In this document: positions 44,706 through 52,098 of the stretch, in pieces
Numbering within the stretch: the first letter of the stretch is position 1
Layout of the letters: each line of letters opens with the position of its first letter
Program-made: the position numbers and the translations under genes
Source of the DNA: Ascidiaceihabitans sp034111945
GTDB lineage: Bacteria; Pseudomonadota; Alphaproteobacteria; Rhodobacterales; Rhodobacteraceae
Assembly (NCBI GenBank): GCA_047626725.1
Contig: JBLHSG010000013.1
Span: forward strand, 1 to 64,000
Direction: 5' to 3'
DNA length: 64,000 nucleotides
The notes under the pieces: generated by a model
Database searches by the model: none
What the model was told of the DNA's origin: nothing
What the model saw: the letters and a program-made list of their open reading frames with translations, nothing else

Positions 44706-44984
44706 ATGAATGAACCGTACAAACTTTCGCCCCGCCTCGACCTCTCTGCGTCTCAGGGATTGGTGGCCCATTTGTTATCCATTCCCAAAAGCGAACCAAC
44801 AGTGTTGGACGCCAGCGACGTGACCCATTTGGGCGCGCTGTGTGCGCAGGCATTGATCGCCGCGGGTATCCGCAGCACGGCGGCTGGTGGATCGCTGGAT
44901 ATCATCAACACCAGTGACCGCATTGAAACGCAATTGGACGCAATGGGCATGAATTTGAAATCAATAATGGAGGGTCGGGCATGA
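44706..44984 (+). CDS. STAS-domain protein of the chemotaxis-like operon
   Basis: A 92-residue protein with the anti-sigma-antagonist/STAS fold: VLDASDVTHLGALCAQALIA holds the Asp-Ala-Ser-Asp segment normally carrying the regulatory Ser/Thr, and a GGSLDIINTSDRIETQLDAM tail. The start is ATG 44706; an upstream in-frame ATG (44676) is weaker. It overlaps cheY by four bases. STAS proteins near CheA/CheY in proteobacteria may act as output partners of the phosphorelay; the role here is inferred. Confidence 0.8.
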   Translation: MNEPYKLSPRLDLSASQGLVAHLLSIPKSEPTVLDASDVTHLGALCAQALIAAGIRSTAAGGSLDIINTSDRIETQLDAMGMNLKSIMEGRA

Positions 44985-45346
44985 GCCTTGAAATTCTCGC
45001 GGTCGATGACAGCCGCACAATGCGCGAAATGATCCGGCTAGCCTTGGAACCGGCTGGTTTTACCGTCCATACCGCTGACGATGGCGTGCATGGTGTCGAA
45101 GTGCTGGAAGGTTTGCAGCCCGATGCGATCATTACCGATATCAACATGCCGCGAATGGACGGGTTTGGATTTATCAATGCCGTGCGCACACAGGATGACC
45201 ACCGCGCGACCCCGATTTTGGTCCTAACGACGGAAGCAGCGCCAGAACTAAAGGTCCGCGCACGATCTGCAGGTGCGACGGGCTGGATCGTAAAACCGTT
45301 TGATCCCGCGAAACTTATCAAAGCGCTTCAGATGGTTGCAGGCTAG
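44981..45346 (+). CDS. cheY: CheY-type response regulator
   Basis: A 121-residue single receiver domain: acidic pair ILAVDDSRTM (9-10), phosphoacceptor Asp 53 (ITDINMPRMDGF), switch Thr in LVLTTEAAPE, and Lys in WIVKPFDP. No output domain. It receives phosphate from the CheA encoded next, with 11 bp between them. Confidence 0.92.
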   Translation: MSLEILAVDDSRTMREMIRLALEPAGFTVHTADDGVHGVEVLEGLQPDAIITDINMPRMDGFGFINAVRTQDDHRATPILVLTTEAAPELKVRARSAGATGWIVKPFDPAKLIKALQMVAG

Positions 45347-45357
45347 GACACCCCAGA

Positions 45358-47460
45358 ATGACTGATGCTCCAGACCCAATGGCCGAAATCCGCGCCTCGT
45401 TCTTCATTGAATGTGAGGAACTACTCGAGGCGATGCAGGACGGCTTGCAAGAGATCGAAAGTGGCGAATCCGACGCGGAAACGATCAACGTCGTGTTTCG
45501 CGCCGTCCACTCGATCAAAGGCGGTGCCGGGGCATTTGGCTTGGAAAATTTGGTGCGATTTGCACATCGTTACGAAACGGTCATGGACGCCGTGCGGTCA
45601 GGAACTTTGAATGTAGACGACAACATTCTAAAGCTATTCTTTCGCTGTTCGGACCACCTATCTGATTTGGTGCGCTGCAGTCGCGACGAAGACGTATTCC
45701 CCGAAGATCAAGGTCGCACACTGATCGAATGTTTGAATTCAACATTGGGCGAAAGCGAGCCTGTTGAGGAGCCTGAGGTCGAGATCGAATTTCAGCCCAT
45801 GGGGTTGAGCATCGACCTAGACTTGGGCGGTGACGTTTCAGAAATTGCTATGACGCTTGACCTCCCACAGTTTCATATCCATTTCGCGCCGAATGCGGAA
45901 TTGTTTGATACCGGTAACGAACCATTCATGATCCTGCGCGCTCTTCAAGAACTGGGCCCATGCGAGATTGTCTGCCAAACGGACAAATTGGTCCCGCTCG
46001 AACAAATCGTCGCAGAGACCCCGTATTTGTCTTGGGACATCACATTATCCGCCAATGTGGATCAGGCGGAAATTTTGTCTGTTTTCGAATTTGTTGATGG
46101 CCTGTGCGATCTAACGGTAACGCGGCACGGGTCTGAAATCCAAACTCCGCCGCTCCCTATACTGGAAATCGAACCACTTCCTGATGCCTCAGTTTCTGAA
46201 CCCACGTTGGTGATTACCACACCGAAAACCTTAATTCCGACAACCTCAAAACCCCCAGCGAACCCCACAAAGTCAGTGGTCCGTGTGGACCTTGATCGCA
46301 TTGAGCGCCTTGTAAATCTGGTGGGTGAATTGGTCATCAATCAGGCGATGTTGTCCCAAAGCCTTGAAACAGCTGGTTTATCACCCCACTCGGATGCAAT
46401 GAACGGCCTTGAGGAATTCCAGCGACTGACACGCGACATCCAGGATAGCGTCATGATGATCCGCGCGCAGCCTGTTAAATCGCTGTTTCAGCGTATGTCC
46501 CGAATAGTTCGCGAGTCCTCCGCAGCTGTGAACAAGGATGTTCGCCTCGATACTGAAGGTGAAAACACCGAGGTGGACAAGACCGTGATCGAGCGTCTCG
46601 CTGATCCACTCACTCATATGATCCGGAACGCAGTTGATCACGGCTTGGAAACCACAGAAACACGCGAAGCGTCAGGAAAACCGGCTCAGGGGCGCGTGTC
46701 TCTGTCTGCGGCGCACCGTTCAGGGCGCGTCATTATTGAAGTGTCGGATGATGGCGCTGGCATCAATCGCACCAAAGTCCGGCAAATTGCTGTAGACAAA
46801 GGATTAATTCCCACTGACGCAATTCTGAGTGACGGCGAGATTGACAACCTCTTGTTTTTGCCTGGGTTTTCAACGGCCAGTGAAGTGTCTGATCTGTCTG
46901 GCCGCGGCGTCGGTATGGATGTTGTTCGTACCGCAATTCAGGCCCTTGGCGGGCGTATCACAATCACCTCCCTAGAAGGCAAAGGCACGACTTTTTCTAT
47001 ATCCCTGCCCCTTACCTTGGCGGTTTTAGATGGCATGGTGGTTCAGGTCGCAAACGAAACCATGGTTTTGCCTCTGAATGTCGTCATTGAAACCTTAACA
47101 CTGACAGAAGAAAATCTGGATCAAGTAAGTCCGGGACTAGACGTCGTGCGCGTACGTGGCGAATTCATTCCTCTTTATGATTTAGGCGTTTCGCTGGGTT
47201 ATCGCGAGGCTTTGGACAGCTACTTGGATGGCGTTGTGCTGTTGATAATGCATGAAGACGACAGCCGATCGGCATTGATCGTCGACGACATTCTGGATCA
47301 ACGCCAAGTGGTCATCAAAGGGCTAGATGACAGTTTCTACCGCGCACCAGGCGTTGCCGCGGCCACAATTCTAGGTGACGGGCAAATCGCATTGATCCTC
47401 GATCCTACCGACATAGTTGACCAGGCCAAAGAACATTCACCAGTAAAGCGAGCATCGTAA
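45358..47460 (+). CDS. cheA: Chemotaxis histidine kinase CheA
   Basis: A 700-residue kinase. P1/HPt phosphoacceptor His 51 (AVHSIKGGAGAFGLENL), a variable middle (about 130-290, acidic then Pro/Thr-rich), P3 dimerisation helices (DRIERLVNLVGELVINQAML), P4 ATPase (MIRNAVDHGLETTE, VSDDGAGINR, RGVGMDVV, GKGTTFSISLPLTLA) and a C-terminal P5 CheW-like domain (FIPLYDLGVSLGYRE). It phosphorylates the two CheY proteins of this operon. The operon encodes no receptor, CheR or CheB. Confidence 0.95.
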   Translation: MTDAPDPMAEIRASFFIECEELLEAMQDGLQEIESGESDAETINVVFRAVHSIKGGAGAFGLENLVRFAHRYETVMDAVRSGTLNVDDNILKLFFRCSDHLSDLVRCSRDEDVFPEDQGRTLIECLNSTLGESEPVEEPEVEIEFQPMGLSIDLDLGGDVSEIAMTLDLPQFHIHFAPNAELFDTGNEPFMILRALQELGPCEIVCQTDKLVPLEQIVAETPYLSWDITLSANVDQAEILSVFEFVDGLCDLTVTRHGSEIQTPPLPILEIEPLPDASVSEPTLVITTPKTLIPTTSKPPANPTKSVVRVDLDRIERLVNLVGELVINQAMLSQSLETAGLSPHSDAMNGLEEFQRLTRDIQDSVMMIRAQPVKSLFQRMSRIVRESSAAVNKDVRLDTEGENTEVDKTVIERLADPLTHMIRNAVDHGLETTETREASGKPAQGRVSLSAAHRSGRVIIEVSDDGAGINRTKVRQIAVDKGLIPTDAILSDGEIDNLLFLPGFSTASEVSDLSGRGVGMDVVRTAIQALGGRITITSLEGKGTTFSISLPLTLAVLDGMVVQVANETMVLPLNVVIETLTLTEENLDQVSPGLDVVRVRGEFIPLYDLGVSLGYREALDSYLDGVVLLIMHEDDSRSALIVDDILDQRQVVIKGLDDSFYRAPGVAAATILGDGQIALILDPTDIVDQAKEHSPVKRAS

Positions 47461-47461
47461 T

Positions 47462-47935
47462 ATGGAACAGCAGATCATTGATGGCACTGATGTGAGCGCA
47501 CCGGCCGAGCTTCTTACGTTTCGTATCGGTGACCAGGAATATTCACTGGATATCATGTGCGTTCGCGAAATCAGAGGTTGGACAAAAACAACGCCATTGC
47601 CACATGCGCCCGCGCATATGAAAGGCGTTATCAACCTTCGCGGAACTGTCTTGCCGGTTATGGACCTCGCTGAGCGTCTTGGTATGGCAACCCGCGAACA
47701 TACAAATCGAAATGTAATTATTGTTGTAAAACATAATGGCAGTATGACTGGTCTTTTGGTCGATGCGGTGTCTGACATTATTGCATTGTCTCAAGATGAT
47801 CTTCGCCCACCGCCAGAAATAGCCGGAAGCACGAGCGCCGGTGTCATCAAAGCACTCACGCTGATCGATGAACGGATGATCCGCGTGCTTGACCTGGCCA
47901 ATATTCTTGAGTTCGAAATTTTAGATGCCGCTTAA
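47462..47935 (+). CDS. cheW: CheW coupling protein
   Basis: A 157-residue CheW: LLTFRIGDQEYSLDIMCVRE, MKGVINLRGTVLPVMDLAER and MTGLLVDAVSDI are typical SH3-like CheW segments. It links CheA to receptors. It starts two bases after the cheA stop. From here to about 48.9 kb the DNA looks more AT-rich than the rest of the window. Confidence 0.93.
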   Translation: MEQQIIDGTDVSAPAELLTFRIGDQEYSLDIMCVREIRGWTKTTPLPHAPAHMKGVINLRGTVLPVMDLAERLGMATREHTNRNVIIVVKHNGSMTGLLVDAVSDIIALSQDDLRPPPEIAGSTSAGVIKALTLIDERMIRVLDLANILEFEILDAA

Positions 47936-47959
47936 CGCCCGCCGAGTTTACTTTTCTTA

Positions 47960-47976
47960 ATGCCTTCGCGAGGCAT
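47960..47976 (+). other. Short perfect hairpin after cheW
   Basis: ATGCCT (47960-47965) and AGGCAT (47971-47976) pair around the loop TCGCG. No T tract follows, so it may be an mRNA-processing or partial-termination site between cheW and the second cheY, which lies 139 bp downstream of cheW. Confidence 0.35.
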
Positions 47977-48074
47977 CCAACAGCTTAGCGGCAACACCAT
48001 AAACTTTGTGCTGCGAAAGCACTGTACTTAATTTATCTGCGCATAGGCAGACCTACTAAGAAATGGAAAAATAG

Positions 48075-48461
48075 ATGGCTTTGCGCGACCAGATCAGAAT
48101 TATGGTTGTTGATGATATGTCCACAAGTCGAGGCTTGATTACGCAGGCATTGGACGCATGTGGCGTTCAACATGTTTCAACTGCCGAAGATGGTGCAGAT
48201 GCATTGCGAATTTTAGCGCGCGCTCCAGTTCACTTGGTCATCTCGGACTACAACATGCCCAACATGGATGGCCTACAATTGCTACATCAACTACGTCACA
48301 ATGCAAAAACCAAAGGGGTCGGATTTATTCTGATAACCGGTCGCGCAGAGCAACAAATTATTGATCACGGGCGTAAATTGGGAATGAACAATTTTTTGAA
48401 AAAACCATTTGCGCCTGCCGCGTTACGCCAATGTATCGAAACTGTAGTTGGACCTCTTTAG
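48075..48461 (+). CDS. Second CheY-type response regulator
   Basis: A 128-residue receiver: MVVDDMSTSRG with the acidic pair at 13-14, phosphoacceptor Asp 58 (VISDYNMPNMDGL), switch Thr in ILITGRAE and Lys in NFLKKPFAP. It differs clearly from the first CheY of the operon, so the two may compete for CheA phosphate, one as motor signal and one as sink. The following small gene begins three bases after its stop codon. Confidence 0.9.
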   Translation: MALRDQIRIMVVDDMSTSRGLITQALDACGVQHVSTAEDGADALRILARAPVHLVISDYNMPNMDGLQLLHQLRHNAKTKGVGFILITGRAEQQIIDHGRKLGMNNFLKKPFAPAALRQCIETVVGPL

Positions 48462-48463
48462 AA

Positions 48464-48817
48464 ATGAAAGACGCCGTTTCAATGCGAAAAGATGCTATGA
48501 TTGAAACAATTCTTAGTCGAATTGCTGATCATATGACGCATCTCGCTGAAACGCTGGCATTAACTGAAACGGCTGTCGCAAAGCACTTTGAAGAAGCGCT
48601 GGCGCAAGATGTTGATGCGTTTCAAGACGTGCAAAACCTAGACTATTTGCATCAATCCATGACCGACACCGCAGCTCTTTTAACTTCGCTCAGCCAAGGG
48701 CATAGAACCCAAATCGCTCTGGTTGACGAATTGAAACTCGAAACAACACGGGCCCTTGTTCGTGGCGAAATGCCCGATAAAAATCAATGTGATCGTGGCG
48801 CAATCGAGCTTTTTTAG
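48464..48817 (+). CDS. Small helical protein with a DxxxQ motif; candidate CheZ/CheT-like phosphatase
   Basis: A 117-residue, almost wholly helical protein starting at ATG 48464, directly after the second cheY. The segment FQDVQNLDYLHQSMTD contains D60-Y-L-H-Q64, a DxxxQ motif like the catalytic Asp/Gln of CheZ (DLTGQ) and of CheZ-like phosphatases. The flanking long amphipathic helices would suit the CheZ helical hairpin. Overall similarity cannot be tested here; a structural or accessory role is also possible. Confidence 0.6.
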   Translation: MKDAVSMRKDAMIETILSRIADHMTHLAETLALTETAVAKHFEEALAQDVDAFQDVQNLDYLHQSMTDTAALLTSLSQGHRTQIALVDELKLETTRALVRGEMPDKNQCDRGAIELF

Positions 48818-48873
48818 AGCACTGCTCAATCAGGAAATCTTCGCTAAGGACACACCAAAACTACAGACCGCGA

Positions 48874-49791
48874 TCAAGACTGCACAATCAGATCTTTGTA
48901 AAGTGCGCGAATACGATGGAACACCGGGCCAGCAATTTTATCTCCGATTACACGCCCGTCGATTTCGAAAACGGGAGTTTGTGCACCAAACGTACCCGTT
49001 AGAAAAACCTCGTCTGCGCTGTACGCATCCACCAAAGAATAATTTCGTTCAAACACTGGGATGTCGTTTGCACGACAAACATCAATGACCTTCTGGCGCG
49101 TAATCCCGTTCATGCAATAGTCGCCTGTCGATGTCCAAACCTGTCCCTTTTTGACAATGAAAAAATTACAAGCGTTGGTCGTATTCACGAACCCGAATGG
49201 ATCAAGCATCAATGCTTCATCTGCGCCTGCACGAATGGCATGGTTCAGCGCAATGATGCAGTTCAATTTAGAATGTGAATTTAGCTTCGCGTCTTGCGTC
49301 AGAGGCAACCCGCGATGGTGCGGAACTGTGTGCAGCCGAATGCCTTTGTCTATCACGCTGTCATCCGGTTTTGAATGCTCCGCGATGATCACCACAGTTG
49401 AACCAAAGATGCTCAAATGCGGGTGTTGAAAGGGTTTTCGTTTTTTCCCACGCGTGACCATCAACCGGATATGGGCATCTGTTTGCATGGCGTTGGCGGC
49501 CAACACGTCATGCACCGCTTTGGTCAGATCAGCACGTGTCATACCAATATCTAAGTCAATATAAAGCGCGGCTTCAAACAGCCGATCCAAGTGTTCATCC
49601 ATGAACGCGATGTGCCCATCATAAATGCGCATCCCTTCCCAAATCCCATCGCCCAACATAAATCCGCTGTCATAGACCGACACGACAGCCTGTTCTCGAG
49701 GCACCAGTTTACCGTCAACGTAGATCAGGATGTCTGCATTGCGCACATCTTCGGGTGCGTCGTGCGTCGAAACATGGGGGACTTCGGTCAT
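48874..49791 (-). CDS. Class IV aminotransferase (branched-chain/D-amino acid aminotransferase-like)
   Basis: A 305-residue PLP enzyme; ATG 49791 has an AGGA site, whereas the longer in-frame start does not fit the family's length. Fold-type IV features: SGFMLGDGIWEGMRIYDG near the N-terminus, the PLP lysine region DAKLNSHSKLNCIIAL, and NTTNACNFFIVKKG where many members have EGxxSN. That last change makes the exact substrate uncertain. It probably uses a branched-chain or D-amino acid with 2-oxoglutarate. Confidence 0.85.
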   Translation of the reverse strand: MTEVPHVSTHDAPEDVRNADILIYVDGKLVPREQAVVSVYDSGFMLGDGIWEGMRIYDGHIAFMDEHLDRLFEAALYIDLDIGMTRADLTKAVHDVLAANAMQTDAHIRLMVTRGKKRKPFQHPHLSIFGSTVVIIAEHSKPDDSVIDKGIRLHTVPHHRGLPLTQDAKLNSHSKLNCIIALNHAIRAGADEALMLDPFGFVNTTNACNFFIVKKGQVWTSTGDYCMNGITRQKVIDVCRANDIPVFERNYSLVDAYSADEVFLTGTFGAQTPVFEIDGRVIGDKIAGPVFHRIRALYKDLIVQS

Positions 49792-49905
49792 TGATTTTCC
49801 TATTTTAGTCACGGCAAATTCAACTGTAATGAGCGCAGTTTTGCACATTTGGTCAAGGTGCAAATCACTGGTATCGCCCGCCCTTTTGCTGCAATTATGC
49901 ACATC

Positions 49906-50853
49906 ATGAACAATTTGATTAAAATATCCCATGGCCCATTCACCGCGCGGCTTTTGCCCATGGGGGCTACGCTAAACAGGTTCACCTACCATGATCGCGA
50001 CTTGATCTTGGGTTTTGAACAGCCCGACGATCACCTTACAGTACCGATTTACGCCGGCGCAATTGTTGGTCCAATCGCCAACCGGATCGCGCATGGGCAG
50101 GTCAAAATTGGCCAGAAATTGCATACCATGCAACGGAATGAAAATGGTGAAACCACTTTGCACTCTGGTGATGATGGCTTGCATGCCCGCATTTGGAGCG
50201 TCAAATCGCAGCAATCGGATCGCGTTGTTTTTCAATGCGATTTGCCAAAAGGTGCCTGCGGTTTACCCGGTCAGCGTAGAATTACTACCGAATATCTACT
50301 GAACGATACAGGGCTGCAACTGACAATCACCGCAAAAAGTGACGCCACCACACCGATGAATATCGCGCATCACCCGTATTGGGTTTTGGATCAAGATCAG
50401 GCCGAAACGACACTTGAAATAGCGGCGCAGCACTATCTGCCAACAGATGCGCGCGGATTGCCAACCGGGGTTGTTCAGCCTGTGGCCGAAACACAATTCG
50501 ACTATCGTGTTACAAAACCGATCGGGCCATCTTCCACTCTGGATCACAATTTTTGTTTGGCCCAGTCTCGACACCACGATCCACGTTTTGCCGCGCGCTT
50601 AATTGCGTCAGATGGACTGACTCTCGTCATTGAAACAACTGAACCTGGTTTGCAGGTTTATGCAGGGTCCGGCCTGCCCGATTTGGTGGAAAACATCACA
50701 TTTGGTGCAAAATCACACCCAAATGCTGCCATCGCTTTGGAACCGCAAGGATGGCCTGATGCGCCAAACAACACAGATTTTCCAAGCATTTTCATGCAAA
50801 TAGACGATGTTTACCGACAAGTGACCTGCTACAGGATTTCACAACAATCATGA
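49906..50853 (+). CDS. Aldose 1-epimerase (galactose mutarotase family)
   Basis: A 315-residue beta-sandwich enzyme. The catalytic His is in NIAHHPYWVLD and the catalytic Glu in AIALEPQGWPDAPN; TLHSGDDGLH is also conserved. ATG 49906 begins the conserved domain; ATG 49897 and upstream starts are possible and no start has a good ribosome site. It interconverts alpha and beta anomers of hexoses. Divergent from the aminotransferase. Confidence 0.85.
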   Translation: MNNLIKISHGPFTARLLPMGATLNRFTYHDRDLILGFEQPDDHLTVPIYAGAIVGPIANRIAHGQVKIGQKLHTMQRNENGETTLHSGDDGLHARIWSVKSQQSDRVVFQCDLPKGACGLPGQRRITTEYLLNDTGLQLTITAKSDATTPMNIAHHPYWVLDQDQAETTLEIAAQHYLPTDARGLPTGVVQPVAETQFDYRVTKPIGPSSTLDHNFCLAQSRHHDPRFAARLIASDGLTLVIETTEPGLQVYAGSGLPDLVENITFGAKSHPNAAIALEPQGWPDAPNNTDFPSIFMQIDDVYRQVTCYRISQQS

Positions 50854-50949
50854 TGCCCCAAATATGCCCCGAACCCGGCATGGTGTCGGCATTCTTGTAT
50901 GGCCAAATGCCTGTACGGTTTTTGAAATCATTCGGAAATGAGGCACACA

Positions 50950-51075
50950 ATGGCACGCACACAAACGCCACGACACGCATCAACCCAATCTGCGAATACA
51001 GTTTCGCGCACACCAACTGCGGCGCAAGTTCCTGTGAAACACGTCCCAATCATCACGGATTACGCCAGCCTTTAA
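50950..51075 (+). CDS. Possible 41-residue protein upstream of the TfoX-C gene
   Basis: ATG 50950 with GAGG seven bases before it opens a 41-codon frame (MARTQTPRHASTQSANTVSR ... ITDYASL). It is basic and Thr/Ala-rich. A 12-bp imperfect inverted repeat (AACCCAATCTGCG near 50,982 and CGCAGATTGGTT near 51,105) brackets most of the frame, so the stretch may instead be a structured RNA or leader of the next gene. Apart from this the 50,854-51,124 gap holds nothing I can name. Confidence 0.3.
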   Translation: MARTQTPRHASTQSANTVSRTPTAAQVPVKHVPIITDYASL

Positions 51076-51124
51076 GCCGGCCTACGTTCGTGACAGGCAA
51101 CCGCAGATTGGTTAACGTCGCCTG

Positions 51125-51451
51125 ATGCTTGCCCCTGTTTCATCCCTGCGTAACCTTGGCCCCATGATGGAGCAAAGCTGTGCAAAAATTGGCATTCATT
51201 CGGCCCAAGCGCTGATTGATCTGGGTGCGGATGAAACCTATCGACGTCTGTTGCAGTCAGGAACCAAACCGCATTTTATCGGCTACTATGTGCTGGTTAT
51301 GGCGCTTCAGGGTCGCCCGTGGAATGACTGTAAGGGCGACGAGAAAAAGCAACTGCGCGTTCAGTTTGACGCAATCAAGGCAGACGCCTTTGATCAGGAT
51401 CGGTCCGCGTTTGAGCAGATGATGAACCAGATCGGCATTCTTAACAAATAG
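51125..51451 (+). CDS. TfoX/Sxy C-terminal domain protein
   Basis: A 108-residue protein made only of the TfoX C-terminal domain (VSSLRNLGPMMEQSCAKIGI, ALIDLGADETYRRLLQ). The N-terminal TfoX domain found in competence regulators is absent, as is common for alphaproteobacterial members. The role is unknown; the helix-hairpin-helix-like fold could bind DNA or protein. Confidence 0.85.
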   Translation: MLAPVSSLRNLGPMMEQSCAKIGIHSAQALIDLGADETYRRLLQSGTKPHFIGYYVLVMALQGRPWNDCKGDEKKQLRVQFDAIKADAFDQDRSAFEQMMNQIGILNK

Positions 51452-51464
51452 CCTTGCCTCAATA

Positions 51465-51495
51465 GAAAAAGGGGCCAGCGCACTGCGCCAGCCCC
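51465..51495 (-). terminator. Bidirectional-looking hairpin, terminator of ndk
   Basis: GGGGC..GCGC (51471-51481) pairs with GCGC..GCCCC (51485-51495) with a 2x2 internal loop. On the minus strand five T follow (complement of 51466-51470), and it lies 27 bp after the ndk stop. On the plus strand it could also end the TfoX-C transcript. Confidence 0.8.
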
Positions 51496-51522
51496 CCAAT
51501 CTCAAAATCTATCGCAAGTGGA

Positions 51523-51945
51523 TTAACCCACCAGCTCCAAACCGGAGAAGAAGTACGCGATTTCAATCGCGGCTGTTTCAGGTGCATCTGACCCGTGAAC
51601 AGAGTTTTCGCCCACGCTTTCAGCAAATTCAGCGCGGATTGTGCCCGGTGCTGCGTCGGATGGGTTTGTTGCGCCCATAACTTCGCGGTTTTTCGCGATT
51701 GCGCCTTCGCCTTCCAGAACCTGTACAACAACGGGTTCGGAAATCATGAAGTCACACAATTCGCCAAAGAATGGACGCTCAGAGTGAACGCCGTAGAATT
51801 CTTGGGCTTGTGCCAGCGTCATTTGAATACGCTTGGATGCAACGACGCGCAGGCCTGCGTCTTCGAATTTGGCAACGATTTTGCCTGTCAGGTTACGCTT
51901 GGTTGCATCTGGTTTGATGATCGAAAAAGTACGCTCTAGCGCCAT
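51523..51945 (-). CDS. ndk: Nucleoside diphosphate kinase
   Basis: A 140-residue protein, the usual Ndk length, from ATG 51945. MALERTFSIIKPDATKRNL begins the fold; ATNPSDAAPGTIRAEF and the active-site His in ENSVHGSDAPETA are intact. It transfers phosphate between NTPs and NDPs via the phospho-His. Confidence 0.97.
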   Translation of the reverse strand: MALERTFSIIKPDATKRNLTGKIVAKFEDAGLRVVASKRIQMTLAQAQEFYGVHSERPFFGELCDFMISEPVVVQVLEGEGAIAKNREVMGATNPSDAAPGTIRAEFAESVGENSVHGSDAPETAAIEIAYFFSGLELVG

Positions 51946-52098
51946 GGGTTTGCTCCTAATGTTGGCGGGCGGCAGTATCGCGTGGCCCAACCGTAAATCT
52001 GAGGCGCGGGTAACACGCGTGGCGTGGTTTGAAAAGAACATTTGCGCCAATGGCCAGCCCCAATTGACAGTGCCGCGCGCCTGCGCCACACCGCGCCC

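Noticed and set aside
50850..51125. A 91-codon plus-strand frame between the epimerase and the TfoX-C gene
   Set aside because: Composition is unnatural (His/Thr/Asn/Cys-rich without pattern) and it overlaps the preceding stop; the smaller frame at 50950 has a better ribosome site.
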